The notes under the pieces: model-generated
What the model was told of the DNA's origin: nothing
What the model saw: the letters and a program-made list of their open reading frames with translations, nothing else
Database searches by the model: none
Program-made: the position numbers and the translations under genes
Part shown: positions 36,489-48,879 of the stretch, one piece after another
Position numbering within the stretch: position 1 is the stretch's first letter
Layout: every line of letters begins with the position of its first letter
Origin: Vitellaria paradoxa
Taxonomy: Eukaryota; Streptophyta; Magnoliopsida; Ericales; Sapotaceae
DNA length: 64,000 nt
Direction: 5' to 3'
Assembly: GCA_019916065.1 (NCBI GenBank)
Contig: CM034233.1
Coordinates: forward strand, 12,233,573-12,297,572

Positions 36489-39400
36489 ATGGGATCCATA
36501 GTGAAACTACTCTACCTGTTGATTGTACTGTTTTCTTCAATCACTGTCACTTCTGCTTCCACCGAAGAAGCCAATGCTCTTCACAAATGGAAGTCCAGCC
36601 TTCTAAGTGCCAACACTTCTCTGATAACTTCATGGATCCTTCCTCCTCCTCACAATGGCTCCAGTTCCTCTTCAGGCCCGTGTCATTGGCTTGGAGTCTT
36701 GTGCAACGCTAAAGGAAGCGTCGTCAGATTGAACCTCACAGGTTCCAGCCTAAACGGTACGCTCCACGGCTTTTCATTCTCTTCATTCCCTAATCTTGCA
36801 TATATTGATCTCAGCATCAATCAACTCTTTGGCACCATCCCACCTCTAATAAGTTCCCTCTCCAAACTAGTCTATCTCGATTTGTCTGCCAATCAGTTCT
36901 CGGGAAACATCCCCCCGGAAATTGGATTACTAACAAATCTCAAAACTCTGCACTTGGTAGAAAATCAGTTGAATGGCTCAATTCCTTTCCAGATAGGCCA
37001 TCTGAAGTCCCTTTCTGAACTTGCTCTGTACACCAATAATCTCGTTGGACCCATTCCTCCTTCCTTGGGCAATTTGACCAACTTGGCTCGCTTGTATCTC
37101 TATGAAAATGCACTTTCTGGCCCCATTCCTCCAGAAATGGGAGACCTCCACAATCTTGTCGAGGTTTACATGGATACTAACAGTCTATCAGGTCCCATTC
37201 CTTCAACTTTTGGAAACTTGAAGAGGCTAACTGTCTTGTACCTCTTCAACAATCAACTTTCTGGTACTATTCCCCAAGAGTTGGGAAAGATAAAATCACT
37301 GAGTGAGTTAAGCTTCCAAACCAACAATCTTACTGGCTCGATTCCTGCTTCGATTGGTGATCTGACCTCCTTGACTCTTCTACATCTTTACAGCAATCAA
37401 CTCTTTGGTCCCATTCCAGAAGAACTCGGAAACTTGAATTCTCTCGTTGATCTAGAATTAAGCCAGAATCAACTCAATGGCTCCATTCCTACTTCATTTG
37501 GTAACCTCTCCAGCTTGGAAGTTTTATACCTCCGCTCCAACCAACTTTCTGGTCCCATTCCTCAAGAATTTGGCAATTTGACGAACTTGGTTGTAATGGA
37601 AATGGATGAAAACCACTTTTCTGGCAATCTCCCAGAGATTTGCCGGGGTGGAAAACTTCGAAACTTCACCGTAAACAGCAATCATCTCACTGGTCCGATC
37701 CCCAAAAGTCTGAGAGATTGCTCAAGCTTATCCAGAGCCCGCCTTGATAGAAACCAACTCACGGGAAGCATATCTGAAGATTTTGGTGTCTATCCGGCCC
37801 TGCAATACTTGGATCTCAGTTACAATAAATTCCATGGTAAACTCTCGCCAAACTGGGGAAAGCACCCAAATTTGGTAACTTTAAGGATCGCCGGGAACAA
37901 CATCACAGGAAGCATACCACCAGAGTTAGCGGATTCAACTCAGCTTCACTGGCTTGATCTTTCTTCGAATCATTTACGAGGGAAGATCCCGAAGGAATTC
38001 AGAAAGCTGACTGCTCTGCTTGAACTCTTTCTGAATGACAACCAACTTTCTGGCGGTGTACCTCCGGAGATCGGATTGCTGACTGATCTGGAGCAACTTG
38101 ACCTGTCCAAAAATAGATTAAGCGGGTCCATAGCAGCTGGGAATCTGGAAAACTGCATGCAACTGCATTACTTGAACCTGAGCAGCAACAATTTCAGCCA
38201 AAAATTCCCAGTTCAGTTGGGCAAGTTATCTCACCTTTCTGCTATGGATCTCAGTCATAATTCACTCACAGGGAAGATACCACAACAAATCAAAAGTTTC
38301 CAGAGTTTGGAGTGGTTGGATCTCTCCCATAATAATCTCTCTGGCTTCATTCCAAAGGATTTTGAAGATATGCCTTGGTTAAGGCATGTCAATGTATCCT
38401 ATAATGAGCTGCAGGGTCCCATTCCCATCAGCGAAGCCTTTATGACGGCTTCCATAGAAGAATTGCAAGGGAACAAAGGTCTGTGTGGAAATGTCACAGG
38501 TTTGCAGCCTTGCAAAGATGGTTTTTCAGTGAAACCACACATTCCGCAAAAGAGCTGGAGCCGCCAGGAGCTTGTTCTTATAATCGCGCTTCCTCTTGGT
38601 GGAGCGCTTTTACTCCTAGGTGCATTCACTGGCCTTCTCATCATGTTCAATCCAAGAAAGCAAGAGCCACAAGCAGAGGGCGATACCCAGAATGAAGATC
38701 TGTTCTCAATATCTATATTCAATGGAAGAGCAATGTACGATGAAATCATAAAATCTACTAGGGATTTCGATGCCACGTACTGCATTGGAAAGGGAGGATA
38801 CGGAGCTGTATACAAAGCAAAACTTCAACCAGATACCATGGTAGCTGTGAAGAAGCTTCATCCATTTTCTGAGGGGGCCGATCGCAAAGGTTTCTTAAAC
38901 GAGATAAGGGCGTTGACAGAGATTAGGCATCGAAACATAGTGAAGCTTTTCGGGTTCTGTTCTCATGCTCGACACTCGTTTTTGATTTACGAGTACGTCG
39001 AAAGAGGTAGCTTGGCTGCAATATTGAGCAGAGATGAAGAAGCCAAAGAATTGGGTTGGCTTAAGAGAGTAAATATTATCAAGGGTGTGGCACATGCTTT
39101 GTCTTACATGCACCACGATTGCACGCCACCAATTGTTCACAGAGATATATCAAGCAAGAACATATTGATCGACGATGAGTACGAGGCTCGTGTTTCAGAC
39201 TTTGGCACCGCTAAGCTTCTAAAGCTAGATTCCTCTAATTGGACTGAACTTGTGGGCACATTCGGCTACGTTGCACCAGGTAAACATATATATACATATA
39301 TACTTATCTAAGGAACCCAATTTGGGCATTCCAATTTACTTTGCATAGAATAGAATTAAAAGGCACAACGTAGATGATGATGATGATTATATACACATAT

Positions 39401-39714
39401 ATATATATATATATATATTTGCAGAGCTTGCTTACACAATGAAGGTGACTGAAAAGTGTGACGTGTATAGCTTTGGAGTGCTGGCACTGGAAGTGATCAA
39501 AGGAATGCATCAGGGGGACTTCATTTCCTCTGTATCAACCCCTGAAGTCAAAAACATTCAGTTGAAAGATGTTGGGGACCAACGGCTCTCACCTCCCTCT
39601 CCTGAAGTTGAAGAATTGGTGATGCGCGTTGTGAAACTGGCGATTGCCTGCTTGCAAGCCAATCCACAAGTTAGGCCAACTATGAACATTGTCTCTCAGT
39701 ATTTATCGACCTAA
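36489..39714 (+). CDS. LRR receptor-like kinase gene 1 (MIK2-like), two exons
   Basis: Exon 1 36489-39279 and exon 2 39425-39714, with a GT-AG intron of 145 bp (donor gtaaacat, acceptor tttgcag) that splits the kinase APE motif. The product is 1026 aa. Order: signal peptide (1-24), LRR N-terminal cap with paired Cys (CHWLGVLC), about 24 LRRs, C-terminal Cys pair, transmembrane helix (about 693-718), kinase (about 759-1020). Kinase residues are present: glycine loop [15 protein letters not shown] lysine, [11 protein letters not shown] and, after splicing, APE; it is an RD kinase. Plasma-membrane receptor role is inferred from the family; overall order resembles MDIS1-interacting receptor-like kinase 2. 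An upstream in-frame ATG at 36480 is not conserved in gene 2, so 36489 is preferred. About 95-96% identical to gene 2. Confidence 0.92.
39280..39424 (+). other. Intron of RLK gene 1
   Basis: 145-bp GT-AG intron, containing a (TA)n tract at about 39397-39418 just upstream of the acceptor. Same position and phase as in gene 2 (132 bp there). Confidence 0.9.
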
Positions 39715-40150
39715 AATATACCTGAAGAGCCGCAAAATTTCGCTGATAGACAGTGAATCTAGTAGTCCACTAATTAAGGACATACTAAATATTAGATTAA
39801 AAGCTTTGCTCTCAGCATATTTTATATTGTGATGTATAAGTTTTAATATTTCTTTTCTTTTTTTAGTGTTTGCTATGTATTACCTACCTATTAATGTTTT
39901 AGAAGAAACTCCAGCTTTCAGCCAACTATGGTTTTTAATTTGTAAAATCCCTTTTTAGAGAAATCAAATGATAAAAGTTGAAAAATAAACCACTAAGGCT
40001 CAATGGAGCACCGAAACGCCCTTATGCAAAAAAAATTAAAAAATTAAAAAAAAAATCAGAGAATTATATTACAACTAGAGGAGATTATAGTGATCCATTA
40101 ACTATGAAGGAGACTAGTACACACAAAAACACATACTTGTATATTTTACA
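39715..40150. other. 3' flank of RLK gene 1
   Basis: Conserved with the 3' flank of gene 2, so probably includes the 3' UTR. No additional gene. Confidence 0.5.
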
Positions 40151-40766
40151 CACATTTTTGTTTAATTTTGTACCACATATTATAATACTATAAATGAAAT
40201 CAAACAATTCAAACGTGGATGATGTTTAATTCATTAAAAAGTTCGCTTAAGTTATATATTTTTGTCATTAAATCTAATTAATTTTAAATATAATTTGAAA
40301 TTTATTAATTTTTTATAAATTAAATGCACACTCTAAAACTATAAATAAATAAATAACTATTCAAAATGTAACTAAAGTATGCTTATTCTATCCTAACTAC
40401 ATTATTCTTCTGTAAAAGAAACTTTAGTGTAGCACTTTTTGACTATCACTCTCATTGCATCTTTAATTGCTTCTTCATTGACTATAACCATCCCCATGAA
40501 AACCCTCCCATTGCTCCTCGTCGCTGTGCACGAAAAATTCATCACAATCAGCTCCTTCTGAGATAAAATCTGGCATATTAGCATCTGGCACCCAATACTC
40601 TTGCTCATTTGTATGAATAAGCTACGAGGAGTTAGCTTCAACCAACTGTAATAAAGTGCCTGCAACATTCGCTAGTGCAGGCTTAACAATACCTTCCCCC
40701 CACTAATCAACCTCTACAAATATATCTATCCCAGTCTTCGGTGTATCTAGTAATTTTACGTGTCAA

Positions 40767-40921
40767 GGTGGTGTTTGGATGATCAATTTTTACAAAAAAT
40801 TTGTATAAAAGTGATACGTGACAAAATTTGATTATAGAAAATTAAAATAAAAAATTGGTACAAGTTGAAGTTTTTTTTTTTTTTGGGGGGGGGGGGATTC
40901 TTTGATTTGCCAAACACCCCC
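40767..40921 (+). mobile_element. Small Tourist-like MITE in unit D
   Basis: 155 bp with ends GGTGGTGTTTGGATG and (reverse complement) GGGGGTGTTTGGCAAA; TTA follows at 40922-40924. Contains poly(T) and a G-run. Shared with B and C. Confidence 0.65.
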
Positions 40922-41009
40922 TTAACGTCACTGTATACTTTTTTAATTGTCCTCTAATTGGCGTGTCCTTTTAGTTATGCTTTTAATCATTTTTTTAATT
41001 AGACACTTA

Positions 41010-41380
41010 GGCCTCGTTTGGGATAAAAAAAAACAAGATAAATTGAGATAAAATGTGGTTTGAGGTGAATTTTGGCGCTCTTTTTTTCTGAAAAATAGCA
41101 AACCGTGGGAAGTTGGGAACGATTTTTTAAATCCGTTCCCACATATTCCAAAAAATTCACAAAAAATAGCAACAATGGTACTCGTTTGAAAGCTCTTGAC
41201 ACGAAAAATATGATTGTATAAAAAATTTACACATTCGGTTAACCTACTTTTAGATTTTTTATTTTTTTAGCGAAATATTGAAATTTTTTGAAATTAGTGA
41301 TGGCGGGAAAATTAAAAGTAGAGGGGTTGTTAGAGATTTATAGTGATTTTTAGAGATTTGTAGTGAAGCCAAACCGAACC
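41010..41380 (+). mobile_element. 371-bp Tourist-like MITE specific to unit D
   Basis: Left end GGCCTCGTTTGGGATAA, right end reverse complement GGTTCGGTTTGGCTTC, with TTA at 41007-41009 and 41381-41383. Paralogous copies B (about 29545-29570, gacactgaactgaatgtttg) and C (about 35340-35355) lack it. The subterminal gagataaaatgtggtttgag relates it to the 849-bp element at 33332. Confidence 0.8.
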
Positions 41381-42228
41381 TTAATTGAATGTTTGAAAAA
41401 CATGCGTCTATTACTTTAATGTGTCATTGTTTTTTTATATACTTTTTAATTACCATTTTGGTGCATATCCTATTAGTATTAGTGTTTCAATATCTCCATT
41501 TATGAGAATTATGAAAATGTAATTTAGTCCGCAAATAGTTAAATATAAATTTATAAAACAAATTTGCATAAAAAACCATAAAAATATTTGTAAATTAGAC
41601 ACTTTAATTTTAAATGTTGAAAAAATACATGTCTTTAATTTAGAGGTGTCTATGTATATTTTACAACTTAATAGTAGGACAGGATGCTTATACTTTCCAC
41701 CGCATGGTAATTCCTTGATGTTAAATTCAAAACCCGTCTCCCTCTGACACACCCACCCCCAAATAGTTTCTGTAATGAAAGCGTACCGGACTTCCACTAA
41801 TTACAACACTTCAAAACTGTGGAACATTGGAATCTGATTAACCAAAAAGGAAGGTCAAAAGGTGAGTGTTCTAAGTTCTAACCATGCGGAACATGATGAT
41901 GAACAACAGTACCTTCAACAAAATTTTAGATGTAACAGGAATAAAAACCCTCCCATCTTACTACAGAATCAGTTTCTTTTTTTATTATTATTATTAATAT
42001 TTTCTTTTAATCACACTGTAACAAACTTGAAGAATTTAAAGTAGTATGAGCATGCGATGATTTCTGTCAACATTCATATCGTGTAGCTAAAAAGGAATAA
42101 AAACAGAAACATAAATAGAGACAAAGACCTTGACCTGGATTTATTGCCTCAATTCCGCCGGTTGCTAGGGGAAATTGAGAAGAAGAATCCAAGACCCCAA
42201 GACCCAAGTCTTCGGGGGAAAAAATGCA

Positions 42229-42236
42229 TATAAATA
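42229..42236 (+). promoter_or_regulatory. TATA box, RLK gene 2
   Basis: TATAAATA 52 bp before the ATG at 42281, as in gene 1. Confidence 0.75.
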
Positions 42237-42280
42237 AAAGCCTTGAATCATAGTTCATTATACCCCCATTGATCAGAACC

Positions 42281-45200
42281 ATGGGATCCATAGAGAAACT
42301 ACTCTACCTGTTGATTGTACTGTTTTCTTCAACCACGGTCACTACTGCTTCCACCGAAGAAGCTAATGCTCTCCTCAAATGGAAGTCCAGCCTTCTAAGT
42401 GCCAACACTTCTCTGACAACTTCATGGAAACTTCTTCCTTCTCACGATGGCTCCAGTTCTTCTTCAGGCCCATGCCATTGGTTTGGAGTCTCGTGCAATG
42501 CTAAAGGAAGCGTCGTCAGATTGAACCTCACAGCTTCGAGCGTGAACGGTACGCTCCACGGCTTTTCATTCTCGTCATTCCCTAATCTTGCATATATTGA
42601 TCTTAGCATGAATCAACTCTTTGGTACAATCCCACCTCTAATAAGTTCCCTCTCCAAACTGGTCTATCTCGATTTGTCTGCCAATCAGTTCTCGGGAATC
42701 ATCCCACCGGAAATTGGCTTACTAACAAATCTCGAAACTCTGCACTTGGTAGAAAATCAGTTGAATGGCTCAATTCCTTTCGAGATAGGCCATCTGAAGT
42801 CTCTTTCTGAACTTGCACTGTACACCAATAATCTCGTTGGACCCATTCCTCCTTCCTTGGGCAATTTGACCAACTTGGCTCGCTTGTATCTTTATGAAAA
42901 TGCACTTTCTGGCCCCATTCCTCCAGAAATGGGAAACCTCCACAATCTTGTCGAGGTTTACATGGATACTAACAATCTATTAGGTCCCATTCCTTCAACT
43001 TTTGGAAACTTGAAGAGGCTAACTCTTTTGTACCTCTTCAACAATCAACTTTCTGGTACTATTCCCCAAGAGTTGGGAAAGATGAAATCACTGAGTGAGT
43101 TAAGCTTCCAAACCAACAATCTTACTGGCTTGATTCCCGCTTCGATTGGTGGTCTGCCCTCCCTGACTCTTTTGCATCTTTACAGCAATCAACTCTCTGG
43201 TCCTATTCCAGAAGAACTCGGAAACCTGAATTCTCTCGTTGATCTAGAATTAAGCCAGAATCAACTCAATGGCTCCATTCCTACTTCATTTGGTAACCTC
43301 TCCAGCTTGGAAGTTTTATACCTCCGCTCCAACCAACTTTCTGGTCCCATTCCTCAAGAATTTGGCAATTTGACGAACTTGGTTGTAATGGAAATGGATG
43401 AAAACCACTTTTCTGGCAATCTCCCAGAGATTTGCCGGGGTGGAAAACTTCAAAACTTCACCGTAAACAGCAATCATCTCACTGGTCCGATCCCCAAAAG
43501 TCTGAGAGATTGCTCAAGCTTATCCAGAGCCCGCCTTGACAGAAACCAACTCACGGGAAGCATATCTAAAGATTTTGGTGTCCATCCAGCCCTGCAATAC
43601 TTGGATCTCAGTTACAATAAATTCCATGGTAAACTCTCGCCAAACTGGGGAAAGCACCCAAATTTGGTAACTTTAAGGATCGCCGGGAACAACATCACAG
43701 GAAGCATACCACCAGAGTTAGCGGATTCAACTCAGCTTCACCGGCTTGATCTTTCTTCGAATCATTTACGAGGGAAGATCCCGAAGGAATTCAGAAAGCT
43801 GACTGCTCTGCTTGATCTCTTTCTGAATGACAACCAACTTTCTGGCGGTGTACCTCCGGAGATCGGATTGCTGACTGATCTGGAGCAACTTGACCTGTCC
43901 AAAAATAGATTAAGCGGGTCCATAGCAGCTGGGAATCTGGAAAACTGCATGCAACTGCATTACTTGAACCTGAGCAGCAACAATTTCATCCAAAAATTCC
44001 CATTTCAGTTGGGCAAGTTATCTCACCTTTCTGCTATGGATCTCAGTCATAATTCACTCACAGGGAAGATACCACAACAAATCAAAAGTCTCCAGAGTTT
44101 GGAGTGGTTGGATCTCTCCCATAACAATCTCTCTGGCTTCATTCCAAAGGATTTTGAAGATATGCCTTGGTTAAGGCATGTCAATGTATCCTATAATGAG
44201 CTGCAGGGTCCCATTCCCATCAGCGAAGCCTTTATGACGGCTTCCATAGAAGAATTGCAAGGGAACAAAGGTCTGTGTGGAAATGTCACAGGATTGCAGC
44301 CCTGCAAAGATGGTTTTTCAGTGAAACCACACATTCCGCAAAAGAGCTGGAGCCGTCAGGAACTTGTTCTTATAATCGCGCTCCCACTTTTTGGAGCACT
44401 CTTACTTCTAGGTGCATTCACTGGCTTTCTCATCATGTTCAATCCAAGAAAGCAAAAGCCACAAGCAGAGGGCGATACCCAGAATGAAGATCTGTTCTCA
44501 ATATCTATATTCAATGGAAGAGCAATGTACGATGAAATCATAAAATCTACTAGGGATTTCGATGCCACGTACTGCATTGGAAAGGGAGGATACGGAGCTG
44601 TATACAAAGCAAAACTTCAACCAGATACCATGGTAGCTGTGAAGAAGCTTCATCCAATTTCTGAGGGAGCCGATCGCAAGGGTTTCTTAAACGAGATAAG
44701 GGCGTTGACAGAGATTAGGCATCGAAACATAGTGAAGCTTTTCGGGTTCTGTTCTCATGCTCGGCACTCGTTTCTGATTTATGAGTACGTCGAAAGAGGA
44801 AGCTTGGCTGCAATATTGAGCAGAGATGAAGAAGCCAAAGAATTGGGTTGGCTTAAGAGAGTAAATATTATCAAGGGTGTGGCACATGCTTTGTCTTACA
44901 TGCACCACGATTGCACGCCACCAATTGTTCACAGAGATATATCAAGCAAGAACATATTGATCGACGATGAGTACGAGGCTCGTGTTTCAGACTTTGGCAC
45001 CGCTAAGCTTCTAAAGCTAGATTCCTCTAATTGGACTGAACCTGTGGGCACATTCGGATACGTTGCACCAGGTAAACATATACATATATATTTACATAAG
45101 CAACCCAATTTGGGCGTTTCAATTTACTTTGCATAGAGTAGAATTGAAAGGCACAAGGTAGATGATGATGATTAAATATATATATATATATATATCTTTG

Positions 45201-45493
45201 CAGAGTTTGCTTACACAATGAAGGTGACTGAAAAGTGTGACGTGTATAGCTTTGGAGTGCTGGCATTGGAAGTGATCAAAGGAATGCATCAGGGGGACTT
45301 CATTTTCTCTGTATCAACCCCAGAAGTCAAAAACATTCAGTTGAAAGATGTTGTGGACCAACGGCTCTTACCTCCCTCTCCTGACGTTGAAGAGGCAGTG
45401 ATGCGCGTTGTAAAACTGGCGATTGCGTGCTTGCAAGCCAATCCACAAGCTAGGCCAACCATGAACATTGTCTCTCAGTATTTATCGACCTAA
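42281..45493 (+). CDS. LRR receptor-like kinase gene 2 (MIK2-like), two exons
   Basis: Exon 1 42281-45071 and exon 2 45204-45493, with a GT-AG intron of 132 bp (acceptor tctttgcag). The product is 1026 aa, the same length and exon phase as gene 1. Signal peptide [17 protein letters not shown], cap Cys pair CHWFGVSC, about 24 LRRs, transmembrane helix with [13 protein letters not shown], kinase with [26 protein letters not shown] and APE (PEFAYT here versus PELAYT in gene 1). Differences from gene 1 are concentrated in the signal peptide, cap and first 12 LRRs and in the last exon; the middle LRRs and the kinase core are nearly unchanged. The start at 42281 is the first ATG after the TATA box and is conserved with copy A. 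Ligand unknown. Confidence 0.92.
45072..45203 (+). other. Intron of RLK gene 2
   Basis: 132-bp GT-AG intron with a (TA)n tract at about 45177-45195, homologous to the gene 1 intron. Confidence 0.9.
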
Positions 45494-46129
45494 AATATAC
45501 CTGAAGAGTCGCAAAATTTAGCTGGCAGACAGTGAATCTAGTAGTCCACTAATTAAGGACATACTAAATATTAGATTAAAAGCTTTGCTCCCAGCATATT
45601 TTATTGTGATGTATAATTTTTAATATTTCTTTTCCTTTTTTAGTGTTTGCTATGTATTACCTACCTATTAATGTTTTAGAAGAAACTCCAGCTTTCAGCC
45701 ATTTATGGTTTTCAATTTGTAAAATCCCTTTTTAGAGAAATCAAATGATAAAAGTTGAAAAATAAACCACTAAAGCTCAATGGAGCACTGAAACGCCCTT
45801 ATGGGAAAAAAGTAAAAAAAAATCAGAGAATCATATTAGAACTAGAGTAGACCATAGTGATCCATTAACTATGAAGGAGACTAGCATACACAAAACACAT
45901 ACGGGCATATTTTAGGCACACACATATACATAGGGGGAAGAGACAGAAGAAGAGTTAAGACAACTTGTGTTCCTCGTAGAAACCAAAGGAGTCTCCACAC
46001 TTAAAACAACTTATCAGGAGCCACAGAAGCCAGAATGAAGAGTGAAATCGAGCACAATATCACTTTCCAAACTTGTTATTGTTGACGTGCTCGGACACGA
46101 GTCATGCATACAAATGGAATTTATGATTT
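45494..46129. other. 3' flank of RLK gene 2 and spacer
   Basis: The first 430 bp are conserved with gene 1's 3' flank. The remainder (to 46129) is unique here and has no gene. Confidence 0.5.
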
Positions 46130-46600
46130 CTCAAAAAAGTAATAAAATGAGTCTTTTTAAAATATTAGATGATTCTTAGTCAATATATACAACTAAAAAT
46201 TAGTCATTCGAGTTGGGACATTAATATTGATATGTTATGATGAGATTTTCTCCAAATTGCAGTTAGATTCTACTTTAAATAATTATATGTTTAACTAGTG
46301 GTGTAATATAGTTCTCTAGGTGAATAAGCATGAGGTGTAATGCGGTTCCTCTGAGTGTTACACTAGCGGGAGTGTAACATGATTTTCCATTATTGATATA
46401 TTGAGATAAATGTTCATCCTAAACATAAACGGTATGGTTGGTGACTGCATAATTTGCTAAGCATTACCCATCCCAAGATAAGAGTGGTGGTCGATGGAGA
46501 TTAGAATATATATTGGCATTACATTTCATTATTCTTCATTGTATGAGATTGCATTTGTTATTGTGATATATTAAGATACTAAGATTGTTGATTATAATAA
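46130..46600 (+). repeat. Second copy of the GTGTAAC-type repeat
   Basis: Shares phrases with 32570-33320 in the same order (ggtgtaatgcggttcc, gagtgtaacatga, ttggtgac, aagcattacc, ttggcattacatttcat). Shorter and diverged. Confidence 0.6.
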
Positions 46601-46808
46601 TGTATATAGTTCAATATTATATTGATAATAAATTTCATTATGAATTTAGAGTAATAAATTTAGAATTATAGTGGCCTGATTTTCGATATGAATAAGTATG
46701 AAATTTAGGCTTGAGAAGCCTTTGTCAAATCTTAACTATGGTTGGTTATATTTTTGTTTACCCGAAAGTCAGCCTATCAATATTGGAGAAATTAAGATAT
46801 TATGTTTT

Positions 46809-47016
46809 GACCCCGCGGTGTAGTCCCAGTGATCAAGAAAAACTTGCCCAGAACCGTAAACCTGGATTGGCGCAAGTTCGAATCACGCTGAGAGCATCTT
46901 GACTATCCTGGGGATGTTTTGGGTTGTGGCCTCTTCCCCTCGGTTTACCCATCAACTACGCGGATCGTTGAAATCTGTAATAAACTAGTGCAAGTTCTGA
47001 GTTTCCAAAAAAAAAA
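46809..47016 (+). mobile_element. tRNA-derived SINE, second example
   Basis: About 208 bp with a B-box-like gttcgaatc (about 46874) in a tRNA-like head, a unique body and a poly(A) tail. It is flanked by a 15-16-bp duplication: aagatattatgtttt at 46794-46808 and aagatattatgctttt at 47017-47032. The sequence differs from the SINE at 3366, so it is a different family. Confidence 0.75.
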
Positions 47017-47068
47017 AAGATATTATGCTTTTCTCCTCAATGTTTTATAGCATAAATAGTGCGACTTA

Positions 47069-47790
47069 AGCCCCATTTGTAACGTTTTTATTTTCTATTT
47101 TTCTGTTTATATTTTCAAATTTTGTAAACTCCCAACCAAAATATATTTGTTAAATCTGTTTATATTTTTTATATTCAAAAAAAAAAGTTAAACAGAAAAA
47201 CATAAATAAAAAAAAAGTGTTTTCATTCTTCTTTTTTTTCCTATTGGAAACATTTTGTCAATTTTAAAACTATGTCCATTTTTGTTACATCATATTAAAA
47301 TGAATTATTTTATTTAAATATTTTATTAAAGTAAATTATTTTAATAAATAATATAATTAAATTCAATTAATTAATTATATGAATTAATATATTATATATA
47401 TTATAAAATTTTTTTAATAAATAATAAAACTAAATTAATTTAATTTAATTTAATTTAATAACTACTTTAATTTAATATAATAACAAATTTAATTTAATTT
47501 AATAATTCATTCTTATTAAATTATTTGAAATAAATGTCAAAATTAATTTAATTTAATTTAATAAGTAATTTAATTAGATTAAATTATAATTAAATATATT
47601 TTATTATTATATTAAATTAATTAATTAATTTATATATAATAAAAATTAAATTATATATAGTTAATTAAAATTAATTAATAAAGTTATATATAAATTAAAT
47701 TATATATAAGTTAATTAAATTAAACTACTAAAATATAAATTAAATTATATATAATAATTAATTTAATTAATTAATTTATATAAAATATAT
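47069..47790 (-). mobile_element. AT-rich Harbinger-like element, copy 4 (truncated)
   Basis: Left end AGCCCCATTTGTAACG after TTA (47066-47068), with the same subterminal blocks as copy 2 (attttgtcaattttaaaac, gtccatttttgttacatc). It runs into ATTTAATTA-type repeats and then stops abruptly against copia gag sequence, with no right TIR. Confidence 0.6.
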
Positions 47791-48480
47791 TTCGTAGGAT
47801 CAAGCACTTACCACCATGCCAAAATCTATAGCTGTTAATATTCTGTGAAGCAGTACTCTTTTGAGACTGGATCTTTATCACTTTGGTCTTTTTCTGCTCA
47901 CTTGTAGTGGCTCCTTCTTTTGTCTCCTTCTTTCCCGTGTATCCAAGTTCCCTTTTGTCATTTGGACTACATTGCACTACCAAAAGTTGATGTAGGTTGT
48001 TTGATAGAACTCTCAATTTATCACTAAGTTCTTATAGAGCTTTGTGTGCCTTGAGACATTCTTTATCTTACCTACCAACTTTTCTCTCAAGATATCCACG
48101 ATCCTATCTTAAGTCCTCTTTCATCTTCAATTCTATAGATTTGTGCCTCAAGATTGTGGTTCTTTGTTTTGAAATTCATTATTAACTCATTTCAGGCTTT
48201 CTTGTTTTCTTCAAGACTTTCATATTTTCTCTGAAACTCTTCTAAGGCAACTTCCAAACTATCCTTTTGATTTTCATACTTCCTCTAAAACTCTTCTAAG
48301 GCAATTTTCAAACTATCTTTTTCATTTTTCAGTAAGCTTGTTCAATGCAGTGAGTTTTTCGTTTTGCTTGTGAAACTTTCGATAGTCTTGATAAAGTTGT
48401 TCATAAGCATCTTCAAAATCTACCTCTTCACCTTCACTCTGATACTCTGATATCACTTGTTGGGAGTCTGATCGCCTAAA
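47771..48480 (-). pseudogene. Decayed copia gag C-terminal coiled-coil fragment
   Basis: Read leftward from about 48472: VISEYQSEGEEVDFEDAYEQ, then a Lys/Glu-rich coiled coil broken by stops, then at 48016-47771 a piece with LGYTGKKETKEG. The LGYTG motif after a coiled coil also occurs in the gag of the copia element at 52916-55041 (GLGYTGGKS), so this is a relic of the same lineage. No flanking LTR recognised. Confidence 0.6.
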
Positions 48481-48639
48481 ATCTTCCAGCGTGCATGTAG
48501 GCCCAACCCGTTAGGGAGTATTTACGGAGTTCACACCAGATCACATGAACCTAATATACATTGAATGACTTATATCCACTTAAAAGGCAAAACATTGTAA
48601 GTGGTTGATTACACTTGAAAAGTGTAATTACAAACTCCC
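48481..48639. other. Junction DNA before Athila LTR
   Basis: Contains an LTR-like stretch (gtaggcccaacccgttagg) of unclear origin. The exact Athila LTR start lies somewhere between about 48500 and 48660. Confidence 0.3.
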
Positions 48640-48879
48640 TAACTCAACACTTATTCATGCATTTAAATAATTAAAGTTGAAGTTTTAGTGTTATAGTATT
48701 ACTCATACTTTTATTGTTTTATTTGTAGGAAAAAGGGCAAGGATGTCGAAGTTTATAGCTATAGAGAGGGCCAAGAAGACGAAGAAAAAGTCATGGTTCG
48801 AACCTCATCTTCGATGGAAAAAACTAGCCCAAAGACCCAACCAAGAGAATGAAAGAGAGCAATGAAGGAAAAGCTGGAC

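Larger units (their letters stand above)
34518..40150 (+). repeat. Tandem unit C (contains RLK gene 1)
   Basis: About 5.6 kb, collinear with 40150-45920. It starts at a ttttgtaccact junction shared with B (about 28733) and D (about 40166) and includes the upstream region, RLK gene and 3' flank. The 3' flanks of both genes remain similar for about 400 bp (aatatacctgaagag...ctatgaaggagactag) before diverging. Confidence 0.8.
40151..45920 (+). repeat. Tandem unit D (contains RLK gene 2)
   Basis: The second copy of the 5.6-kb unit. It differs from C mainly by a MITE at 41010-41380, a shorter promoter-proximal region and scattered substitutions. Upstream small open frames (40402-40668, 41450-41797) are the same shadows seen in A-C. 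Confidence 0.8.

Noticed and set aside
37970..38815. Minus-strand open frames across the RLK exon (also 42699-42905, 43762-43950, 44356-44932)
   Set aside because: They mirror the same codons in both RLK copies and have no domain; the plus-strand frame carries all kinase and LRR motifs.
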